DNA of 64,000 bases from the NCBI RefSeq assembly GCF_910591885.1, contig NC_063269.1, positions 3,534,001-3,598,000 of the forward strand, given 5' to 3'. The stretch is from Bombus terrestris (Eukaryota; Arthropoda; Insecta; Hymenoptera; Apidae). Positions 1 to 8,870 of this stretch are shown one piece after another (position 1 is the stretch's first letter; each line of letters begins with the position of its first letter). A model generated the notes under the pieces. It made no database searches. It was not told the DNA's origin and saw only the letters and a program-made list of their open reading frames with translations. The position numbers were made by a program, and so were the translations under genes.

Positions 1-170
1 GTGCGAAGATCGTGTTACGAGTGAAGGCAGAGAATTAAGTGCTCGCGTGTGTTCGACGCTTCGTGTAATTTTACTTTGTGCACCGTTGCACGACTAAGCT
101 GGAATTTCATTGAAGCTTCATCCACTACGTCGGGCTAAGGGGGTAGCAGAAGAGAGAAAGAGACTGAGAC

Positions 171-202
<32 letters not shown>

Positions 203-1479
203 CAGAAGAAAGGAGAGGAGGAGGGAGAACTTTCTTTGTAAAACGTGTAATGCAGTTTCGTGGATAGGAGTGTTCCGTGTTTCCAACGGTAAGATAATTT
301 CGTAGAGTGGTGGAAGTTAAACGGCGAGTTCACGATAAAATGATCGAACCAATAGGAAATTATTTCGAATTCGCGAATCCGTTTTGTTCCTGCATCGTTC
401 GGGTTTCGATTTTCGATACGTCATCGAAACAATTTCAAAGGCTTCAAAGAGTCCGTTTGATTTTTGTCCACCGCGCTACGATGCACGCTAGCATTTTGGA
501 TATTCGATAACGTTAAACACCGCCTTCGAACAAGAACACGCTCGATACGTTCGTCTACGTACATAGTTTTCATAGATGCACCGAGAATAAAGTGTACAAC
601 GTAATTTTCGAACGTTTTACGCGCGCAAGTCGATGGTTAATTCAACAAAGCTTCCAAGTGAATCGATATAATTAATCAAATCGGATTGTATTTATATGAG
701 CCGCGAGAATAATGTCGGCCTCTAGCTAGTTGCCACGATAAACTATTAAACAGTGACCATAACGTTCCGCGTTTAATGAACCGACGAGCATGATCACACT
801 ATATTTATTACGTTACGCGAACTAGTAGAGGCTTAATTAAACGTTTATGACGTATTATTCCTGGAGGATATTAAATTCTCAATTTCCATCGAATATACGT
901 TTGCACTATGTAAACCAATCTCGTAGTCTAGTTTCGGCTATCCACTCGGACGCGTCGATGAATGTTGATCGTTACCAAATATTTCGATCTTCGATAATTG
1001 CCTAAATATTGTTCGTGTCATCGTGTCACATTTTATCAAAATTCATCGCGTATCAATTTATAATATTGCCGATGCCCTTACGATCTTTTCATCTAATGAT
1101 ACATTGTCGAATAATCCATAAGACGAGCGAAAAGTAAAGAAACTAAAACGAGAGGAAACCGGGCAAAGGGCACTGATTACTTAACCGTTCATAAAAGTAC
1201 GACATTAATTTTATCGCGGTCATGGATTAAGCAGAAGAAAGCGTGCTGAGCCGAAGAAGAGAAGACAATCGCGAAAGAGATAAGTCGGAGTTGTTGCATT
1301 CGAGAAGAAGGACGAGCACCTCCGCCAGAAGTATCGCAATAAAAGAGACCGCGGCGCGATATTAAAAGTTCCAACTCCACGTTAATGAAATTGTTCTGAG
1401 GTGTATCTCGCGTTAGCATCGTCCCTCGTCTACGTGTCACCCCTCGCCCATTCGACTGTTAGCCTCTTTAACCGCTTCA
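1..1479. other. Non-coding stretch, possible 5' leader and intron
   Basis: No recognisable coding exon. All frames are stop-dense. The first 289 bases end at a donor-like CCAACG|GTAAGA, so the window edge could lie in an untranslated exon, with an intron running to the acceptor at 1571-1572. This pairing is inference only. Around 715-850 there is an AT-rich patch with TTAATTAA and TTTATTACG motifs of the kind bound by homeodomain proteins. Confidence 0.3.
151..234. repeat. GA-rich purine tract with (AG)n core
   Basis: Nearly pure purine on the plus strand. The core at 181-200 is (AG)10, flanked by imperfect GAGA and GGAGGAGG runs. It is a simple-sequence repeat that could also bind GAGA-type factors. 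It produces serine/leucine-rich shadow frames on the minus strand. Confidence 0.9.
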
Positions 1480-1572
1480 CATTTTTTCCATCTTTTCCTC
1501 CTCATTTACGTTATGTTTTCACTTTTTTCCCCTCTTTCTATTTTTTCTTTCTTTTTTTTTCTTGCTACACAG
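1480..1572 (+). promoter_or_regulatory. Polypyrimidine tract and candidate 3' splice site
   Basis: About 90 bases of almost continuous C/T end in TTGCTACACAG|GAAATG, with the AG at 1571-1572. This is a textbook-looking eukaryotic acceptor: a long pyrimidine run with no intervening AG, then CAG. Downstream there are two very short upstream ATG frames, then an ATG at 1600 in good context (A at -3, G at +4) that runs only 22 codons. A possible donor, CGAAC|GTAAAT, lies about 60 bases into that frame. An exon start is plausible but unproven, because simple pyrimidine tracts also occur by chance. Confidence 0.25.
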
Positions 1573-2349
1573 GAAATGCGTGCATAGGGAATGTAAATCA
1601 TGGTTGACGCGTTTTGCGTGGGCGTCCAGGCCAACGAACGTAAATTCGTCACGAAATCCAAACGCTAGATCGAGTTGATTTTACGGGAATTGAGACAATT
1701 CGTTATCACTTTTGCACTGTCTTACTTCGAATCAAACGCTGTAGATTAATAAGTAGAATATGCAGCAACGATTTTGGTAAAATTGATCTTGACGTTGACT
1801 TTGGAGATTTCGAGATGCTTATCGGAAATTGGTCGTTGAAATTGTAAGAAACGTAGAAACGATCATTTCTTGTAGTCGAACAATAACCGTTGAATCAGCT
1901 TTCCTTAGCTGGTCGATTGCTCGCCTGTCGATGTTCACCGCGGAACACACAATGATTCGGCACGAACGATTTGCTCCGACCGAGCATCGCTTCGACATTG
2001 AAAACTTTTATTCGCGTCACGTCGAATGGCGAATTAGTTGACTTGCGAATTATTGCTGGCGCCCGGTAACGCGTAATTCGCGCCATTTCGAATATACATA
2101 TAATACGTCGAAAGCATCAGGTGCAACAATATTTCTCGCGCATGTGGCGCGTTATATTGCTCTATAAAGACGTACTTTCTCATTAAGAAGTTTCATGCCA
2201 TTCGCCATTACCGGGGGGAACCTGTATGAGGCATGCATTCACGTGCCAGTTGTTAATAAATTCATCGTGCCTTCGCTATAAATAACAATTATTTTCGCGA
2301 GAAACATCGTAGAAGGAGGAGTCGGTGTAAAAGTACGTAGGACGGAGAC

Positions 2350-2382
<33 letters not shown>

Positions 2383-3111
2383 AGTGGTAGGAAGGAAAAA
2401 AAAGCGAAAAGGAAAAGGAAAAGGGACCGCGAAAGAAGGCAAAAGGCCGGGCAGAAAGCATTATTCTTCTAATCTGTCTCGATCCTGTTAAACCGCAAAT
2501 TGCATTAAGCCTATGTTTTATAGCCGTGCTCCAGATTAGTTTTATTTATACACACGTACAGCAAGACAAGAAGGTACCACCTTTCGGTTTCGTAGCTCCA
2601 GCCAGCCGCACAGTATTATTTTTATCGTTCACGATAATGTTAAAGAATTGGCCGGTGTCACGGCAGGATATTCGTGAGTGTGTAAAATGTCACGTGCTCG
2701 CGTTCGAGAACCATTTCAGTCCGACTGGTTTTGTCCTAATCCGATGGAAATTAGAACGGTGACCTTTGATATCTCGTCTATTTTATCACGAGTTATATTT
2801 ATTTTTGGTTATATCGCGAAGCAACGTTCAGTCCGACCAAACCCGAGGGCTCGCTTCAAAATGACGAGCATAATAGGATACGAATATCGCGCATGGAAAC
2901 ACGTGGAAAAGGATGAAGCACGCGCGCGTGTTTCGTTCGTAACGCGACCGAAATTAAAGCCGTAACGCGGAAAGATACAAGTTGTGGATCCGGCAGAAAT
3001 TGCTGTGTGTCTTGCAGCATCCCGCGAGACGAGTCTGAGAGCAAGACGCTTGCATATAAAGTGAGCCGTGGATGCGCGGTGAGGGCAGAGCCCACCAACT
3101 ACACCACAAAT
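1573..3111. other. Non-coding stretch
   Basis: No convincing exon. It contains the GA tract at 2356-2440. Otherwise it is mixed sequence running up to the minisatellite. Open frames that start at about 2680-3010 owe much of their length to entering the 11-bp repeat, which lacks stops. Confidence 0.5.
2356..2440. repeat. (GA)n microsatellite with purine-rich flank
   Basis: (GA)13-14 at about 2356-2383, followed by a purine-only flank with AAAAGG and GGAAAA runs to about 2440. Simple repeat; no gene is inferred. Confidence 0.9.
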
Positions 3112-3276
3112 CCGGTACAACTCCGATACAACTCCGGCACAATTCCGGTACAACTCCGGTACAACTCCGGTACAATACCGGTACAACTCCGGCACAACTC
3201 CACCACACCTCCAGTACAATTCCGGTACCATTCCGGTACAATCCCGGTATTATTCTGGTGCCATTCCGGTATTATG
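3112..3276 (+). repeat. 11-bp minisatellite, left arm
   Basis: Fifteen contiguous 11-bp monomers with consensus CCGGTACAACT. Exact or near copies occur at the start; later units drift to CCGGTACCATT and CCGGTATTATT. There are no length changes between units across 165 bp, so register is strictly kept. Because 11 is not a multiple of 3, all three frames cycle through an 11-residue peptide, which explains the open frames here. The right arm, starting at 3277, is the same monomer in reverse orientation. Confidence 0.95.
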
Positions 3277-3297
3277 GTACCGGAATAATACCGGAAT
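3263..3297. repeat. Palindromic junction of the inverted minisatellite
   Basis: ATTCCGGTATTAT (3263-3275) and ATAATACCGGAAT (3285-3297) are perfect 13-bp inverted arms around a 9-bp centre, with the symmetry point at about 3280. Similarity continues outward with few mismatches (CTGGTGCC on the left against GCACCAG on the right), so about 30 bp per side can pair. The junction could extrude as a cruciform or template a hairpin. Confidence 0.9.
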
Positions 3298-3617
3298 AGC
3301 ACCAGAATATAAAAATAGCACCGGAAAAATACCGGAATAGCACCGGAAAAATACCGGAATGGTACCGGAATAATACCGGAATGGTACCAGAATAATACCC
3401 GAAAGGTACCAGAATATAAAAATAGCACAAGAAAAATACCGGAATAGCACCGGAAAAATACCGGAATGGTACCGGAATAATACCGGAATGGTACCAGAAT
3501 ATAAAAATAGCACAGGAAAAATACCTGAATGGTACCAGAATATAAAAATAGCACCGGCAAAATACCGGAATAGCTTTCGGAAAAATATCGGAATGGTACC
3601 GGAATAATACCGGTTTG
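3277..3617 (-). repeat. 11-bp minisatellite, inverted right arm with 8-bp linkers
   Basis: Monomers such as GTACCGGAATA and ATACCGGAATG are the reverse complement of the left-arm unit. They are grouped by an identical linker, TAAAAATA, at 3310-3317, 3417-3424, 3502-3509 and 3543-3550, giving blocks of 9, 7, 3 and about 6 monomers. The blocks at 3318-3416 and 3425-3501 share monomer order, a higher-order repeat. One monomer, near 3573, is 12 bp long. The linker is absent from the left arm, so it probably arose or spread after the inversion. The minus-strand frames here are repeats of Tyr/Phe/Pro-rich 11-residue units, not a recognisable protein. Confidence 0.95.
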
Positions 3618-4334
3618 TTGGAAATGGTGTTTATACCGACGCGTAAAGAACGTTGCGAAACGGGGACCACGAAAACGGGAAACGTTTTAGGAAAATTTAA
3701 GCAATCTTTCTGAAAAAATGGCAAATTCTAACTAAAACAACAGCTACAACCATTTCAAGCTGTTTCTTAATCGTACGTCAATATTGTCGAAATCCGGAAC
3801 AAGATGAATGTTAGCTAAATATTAAATTGCTCTTATTTTATTCATATCTGCTACGTTACGTATTCGGGAATAAATAAACGAAAGTAAAAAAGGAATCGAA
3901 TCGACCATGAATAATTTATATTCGCTTTCTATTTCGATGCTAATTTGTATGTTTGATTCATTATCTACCAGTGTCTTCTTTCCTGTCAGTTTTTAGTCCG
4001 ACAATTATTCGTTAGAAAACGATCAATAGATAAATATTAGTAATATGCTGACTAATTCATCAAATCTGAAAGTTTCATTATTTACGTGAATTGATCGACC
4101 TATTTACATGGTACACCCGTAACACGATTCAATATTAGATTCCCGACGATTGCTTTTTGGGTGACAGAAACGTGTCGTGAAAAGAAGAAAAGGAGACTTT
4201 GCTTTCTTCGCTCGTTCGCTGATTCGGCCGATATTTATGAGGCGTCCTGTACAAACAGACAGGCACGATCAGAGCGGGGAGATGGCTTTTAGAAGAAAAT
4301 CCTCGCGGACGAGAGTGGATACGTTCATTGTGTG

Positions 4335-4586
4335 TCATCGTGGAATAAGCAAGACATCTCCCTGCCAATTTATTCCAACGATGCTGGCCATCATTCCTCG
4401 TTTCAAAGAATATTCCGATGGGGATTGAAATGAATGGACCTCCGCCTCCTCTACCGTTCTTTTCCGGGGATGTTCTTGATTATTGCCCGAGAAACAATGA
4501 CTGGCGAAGTAAAAATCGCCCGTCACGGAAATACCTCTGTAGTCGAGACCGATCGATCGAGAAGAGATTGCGCTGTCTTTCGACAT
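4335..4586 (-). CDS. Small ORF, 83 aa, unknown; may be chance
   Basis: I do not recognise this protein. The minus-strand frame starts at an ATG at 4586-4584 preceded by five A residues (AAAAATG), which resembles the favoured insect initiation context. It is the first ATG after an upstream in-frame stop and ends in TGA at 4335. The predicted product mixes charged, polar and hydrophobic residues without low complexity. It has two adjacent methionines near residue 67 and no signal peptide, membrane segment or recognisable motif. A plus-strand frame at 4177-4428 partly overlaps it, which weakens the case. No promoter or poly(A) signal was identified. It may be a short orphan gene, part of a longer exon, or a chance frame in CpG-rich DNA. 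Confidence 0.12.
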   Translation of the reverse strand: MSKDSAISSRSIGLDYRGISVTGDFYFASHCFSGNNQEHPRKRTVEEAEVHSFQSPSEYSLKRGMMASIVGINWQGDVLLIPR

Positions 4587-5690
4587 TTTTTCGATCAAAT
4601 AAAAAGAATCGAGACGACGCTTTGATTAAACTTTTTTCGAGGATTATTCGACCGTAAATTTATTTACTTGAATAACTCTTCTATAAAGTGTTAGAAAAAT
4701 TCTATCTCCTTTATCTCTCGTTACACGTAAACGTTTATATCGTTTATATTTATACAATGGCTAATAATTCATGGAATTATTTCAATACTTAACTAAAGAA
4801 ATATTTTATGGATATATCATGCAAACTATTTTGAAATCGCTATAATCATGATAGTCGTGCTTCTTTACGGTGTTAATAAAATTTCCAAAAATTCAATGCA
4901 ACATGGATAATATGTTAATAAAAATTGTCTGCAACAAGTGTTTGAATACTTTCGTGGATTATATTTTATATTATTTTTATATTATATTTATATTATATTT
5001 CCATGGTTGAAGCTACCGCATGAAAATTTACTATACCACGTAGCTTCGGTACATTCGAAGCGTCGAAGGAAGGGATACCATGAAGTAAGAAGAAAAATGA
5101 ACTTACCAACGTTTAAAACATTTCCGTAGTTTATCGATATCATGACGGTCCCTTTTTCCTTTAACGCCTGACGCCGCAACCATTTGCGTTTATACGTTTG
5201 CACAGTTGCGTTAGAACGTTTCGAAACGAGTGTCGAGCGACGAAGACGCGTTCCATCGCGCAATTGTGGTTGCGGAGCGTTGTTTTTTTCAGGAACAATT
5301 CAACGTCGCCCAGTTCACGAACGCAGAAACGTCGTCGCAATGCATGAATCGAGCAAACCTAACGTACCATGCCCGGTTTTGCCGGGCGACAAATTTTTTC
5401 TCTTCCTCCACGTCCGAGTTCCACCTGCCGTCGCTCGTGTTCGTTTATTTGTCGTTCGACCCCTTCCCCGGTATATTTTGTAACTTTTATCAAGCCTGTT
5501 CCCCGCGTCTCGACTTCGATCCAATGTATTTCGCCAGCGACGCGTTCAAACAGTCTGGCAGGGTTCGACTACTTCGTTGGTCATATTTTGGACGTGGTCG
5601 GGACGTTCGTGAATACTTGAGGATGAACTAACACGTACCATGGATGAGAGAACGGCAATTTTTTTTCGGTAGGTGTACCGGAACAAAAAT

Positions 5691-6047
5691 ATGGAAGACG
5701 AGAAAGACTCGGGTAAATTAAAAAGTTGCTACTGCAAGAATATTCTACGTAGAATAACCAAGATATCCAACGTCGAACTCGCCCTGTCGTTTAGTATTCG
5801 TGCAGCGACATGGGGAGTTTTTAAGCAGACGTTGAAAAATAGGAGAAAAAGTGAAAAGGGTAGCTTCGTCAGCGTTAATGATCGAAACAGACACCTACGT
5901 GCTCGGTCGACCTGTAACCGCGTAATTGAGATTAACCGATGCACGCGGCGGTACATCGCGCGGCTGCAGCGGCAAATATTGCCAATACGCCGGCGTCAAT
6001 TTGCGATAAAACGTCCCCGGTTATGGACGGCAGATTGTAAATATTAA
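5691..6047 (+). CDS. Small ORF, 118 aa, basic, unknown; possible terminal exon
   Basis: I do not recognise this product. The frame opens directly after a T8-containing pyrimidine run and a TAG at 5671-5672, which looks like a weak 3' splice site. It stays open from 5673 to the TAA at 6047. The ATG at 5691 has A at -3 and G at +4. The first residues are acidic (MEDEKD). After that the protein is strongly basic and rich in Arg and Lys, with a cysteine pair at about residues 13-15 (SCYCK) and an Arg-rich final third. There is no signal peptide, membrane segment or known domain. If real, it could be an initiator-containing terminal exon or a single-exon small gene. No nearby poly(A) signal was seen, and no neighbour informs its role. 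A chance frame remains the default explanation. Confidence 0.17.
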   Translation: MEDEKDSGKLKSCYCKNILRRITKISNVELALSFSIRAATWGVFKQTLKNRRKSEKGSFVSVNDRNRHLRARSTCNRVIEINRCTRRYIARLQRQILPIRRRQFAIKRPRLWTADCKY

Positions 6048-6103
6048 TTTCGACCGGGAACGAGTTTCGCCTGACGGTCGAGTGGCCCGCCCGAAAATTC
6101 GAC

Positions 6104-6134
6104 CGCGTAAAAGGCTAACTGCGCGCTTTACGCG
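6104..6134. repeat. Short inverted repeat, 8-bp arms
   Basis: CGCGTAAA at 6104-6111 and TTTACGCG at 6127-6134 are perfect inverted arms around a 15-base loop. They sit in a CpG-rich block. Function unknown. Confidence 0.7.
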
Positions 6135-7468
6135 CGTCAGGCGGATCGAAACACGTCCACGATTCAGTCGCAAATTTTCCCTCTGTGAAAGAGCCAGTGC
6201 GTTCTCGCGATCCTCTTTTCTCGTTTTCGAATTCGTTCTCACCCTGCCACTCTCTCACCCTTTCCTCTCTTCTCGCGACCAGAGGGGTCGATATTAGCGG
6301 CCACGAGGCTCGAGAATCGACGAAACCCCTCTTATGAATCCTCCTCGCTCATCAAGATTCCGCGTTTAAGCTCGTAAAGTCAACAACAGGCGGCGAGGGA
6401 ACACGCTGATACACGCAGAACGTAGACGTCCCCATCGGTGGTGGCGCGCGAGCGCGAATCCGCGATGGAAAAGCGTGATCGAGCAACTGTTCCCGATATT
6501 AAAGGATGCCATTCGCTCGCTACCTCTCTTAATACCGCGCTCCAGGGTAAAAATTTGCATCGAAAGCGAAAGCGGCGCCCGACCAGAGCCACGAGAAAGG
6601 AAAGGGGATGAAGAATCAGAGGACGAAAGGGGACTGCGAAAGTGAAAGCAATTGGAGCGCGTCGTTCTGTGCTGTACACACCAAACATTCTTTCCATGAA
6701 TCGTCTATAGCATTTGCCAACGACCAATAACGCGAATACGAACCGCGTACGATTGCCTACCGAAGCTTGCTAGTTGCTCGTACGAGACCACGACCATCTC
6801 CTCGTAGAGATTGTTGCTGTTTCTGTCCTGGCGTTTTGTCATAAAATTCGAGCTTCGAGAATCTTCAATTTGGCTTTCTCAAATTAAGGACGCGTCTAGA
6901 TCTTACGAAACACATCGATCAACATGCTGGCAATCGATGTTCTAATATCTATATTAGTCGCATTTGACGTAAAATCGTAAAGTATCGAGACAAGAATTTT
7001 CAATCATCGAACTTGGAGATTTGAAGGTGCATTTGAATTTGGGACCATCCACTATCAAATATTAATTTCTATAACGTGTTTCTATACTCTCATAGATTCT
7101 CTGCGCGTTATGTGATATAGAAGATGATCATCGTTTTATCGTTTCGAGAGAAAGAATGACTTGAGCTCGATATCTTTCGACAATGGCGATCGTCGTTAAA
7201 ACACGTAACCTATCGTAACCTGAATATCACTGGCATTGAAAAGATAAACTAGGCTGACGTAGCAACGGTGCAATCTCAGACTAAAGATCTACCATTTTCA
7301 AGGATAATTAAGGATTCTCTGCGAACGGCTGCGACCCTCTGATACGAGACAGAAGTCAATTAATAATCCTTTGTGAAAGAGCCAGTTTAGTCCGCTACGT
7401 ACAGTAGCTATATAGTATCTTTAGTCAGCCAGTGGCAAAAGCTGCTATTCAAGATCGCCAGAGGGTGT

Positions 7469-7472
<4 letters not shown>

Positions 7473-7514
<42 letters not shown>
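7473..7514. repeat. (GA)21 microsatellite
   Basis: An uninterrupted 42-bp GA run, the longest perfect dinucleotide repeat in the window. It is likely to be length-polymorphic. It could serve as a GAGA-factor-type site, but nothing nearby indicates a promoter. Confidence 0.95.
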
Positions 7515-7519
<5 letters not shown>

Positions 7520-8242
7520 CAGAGGCCAGCGATAGTCGGGGTGTACAATGGCTCCTTAATCCTAAAAATTTTTTTCAATTATCCCCCCGGAAGGATCTCG
7601 CGAACGCGGTGACGCCTTTCGCCTGCCTCCAACCGGGAAGCTAATTAAACTTATTTCAAAATTCGCCGCAATTTCTTTGGCAAACATTATTCATTGTTAA
7701 GTGGCTATCTAGCTCATTTTCCCTAGCCGCGTTTCCACTTCCTGCGTCCCGAGTAACCTTCTTCTTGGTGGAAAATTGAACGACCTTCGAATTAATCTGA
7801 CCAGCTTGCTTTCGTCCGGCCAACGTTGCGTTTCCGTAATCACGATCCACTATCCACCCTTCTTTTGCCCCTCTTCTTCCCATTCAAGATTATAAAATGC
7901 ACCGTCGAACAGAAAATTGGATTTCCACGATAGAAACTTCTTCATCTCCGACGAAAAGGAACGTCTCGACGCCTGACAATCTAACCTGAGCGATCGTACG
8001 AGACTTTTAGTCGTCTTGTAACAAGGAAACCTGAATAATAACGTTAGATAGGATACGACGACAGTTCTCAACGTCGAGCTCGGCCGACGTAAATTCGAAG
8101 CGGAGAACGAACGAACAGAGTGTCTAACACGACGAGAAGTGGAAAGTACAATTATTCTTTGGATCCTCTTAGAAGTTTCTAAGCTATCTCAGCTTGTAAG
8201 CCGGTCTTACCCTAATTCGACGAGAACTTTCGACCGACGGTC

Positions 8243-8313
8243 ACATTAGTCGAGCGACTAATGTTTCGCGTTCAAGTTCGCGAACTCGGATATTGAACCG
8301 AGAACGCGCGTTC
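8243..8313. repeat. Cluster of three palindromes
   Basis: Three independent dyads lie within 71 bp. ACATTAGTCG (8243-8252) and CGACTAATGT (8255-8264) are perfect 10-bp arms separated by AG. AGTTCGCGAACT (8275-8286) and GAACGCGCGTTC (8302-8313) are perfect 12-bp palindromes. The last two also pair imperfectly with each other across an ATATTGAA loop through CTCGG and CCGAG. Dimeric transcription-factor sites or cruciform-prone DNA are possible readings. Confidence 0.9.
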
Positions 8314-8579
8314 CGCGTGAATTCTTAATAACAAGAAAGACTGCCAACACGTATCTGTTGAATATTTTTCCCTACATTCCCCTTTTCCTATCATTTTAGT
8401 TAAATATTCCTCGTGCTACGTGGAATATTTTATCGTAAAAGAGGGAAGAATTTATCGACCAAGTAACAAATATCCGTTTTATAACGTTAATGCATTTCTC
8501 ATACATTGGTAGCGAAATAAGCGTTACAAATTGTAACGTAGCTACGCGACCATCGTGCTGTATCTGTTCAAACAAAAAC

Positions 8580-8870
8580 TTATTATCCCCCAGCCTGCTA
8601 AATACTTGCTGTTTAACGGGCTTCCTCTCGCTGGTCGCAGGACAATAGCAGGGGACAATTTGACAAATAAATGATTGTTATAGACTGCGCCTCGCCAGGC
8701 AGGCGAAATGTAATTGTAATCGTACGGAATTCATTAGTCCTCCAATTAACGCGGTAATAATTTCAGGCCACAATGGATAAATTGGTTTTCAAATTTTAAT
8801 TCCCGATCGTTATTATTCCGAGAGTTATTGGCTTATTCAGTTATAATTACGCAAACGATCGAACACGGAC
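8580..8870. promoter_or_regulatory. Candidate cis-regulatory block, homeodomain-type motifs
   Basis: This segment alternates GC-rich pieces (the CTCGCCAGGCAGGCG area) with many TAATTG, CAATTA, ATTTTAAT and TTATTATT cores. Such clusters are typical of homeodomain-responsive enhancers in insects. That is a motif-level impression; no expression or conservation data are available here. Confidence 0.2.

Larger units (their letters stand above)
3618..7472. other. Non-coding stretch with two candidate small ORFs
   Basis: Apart from the low-confidence ORFs at 4335-4586 (minus) and 5691-6047 (plus), no gene is supported. The 4940-5010 segment is AT-rich with TATATT runs. A short inverted repeat, CGCGTAAA/TTTACGCG, sits at 6104-6134. 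The 6150-6700 part is CpG-rich and open in several frames without resembling any family. Confidence 0.5.
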
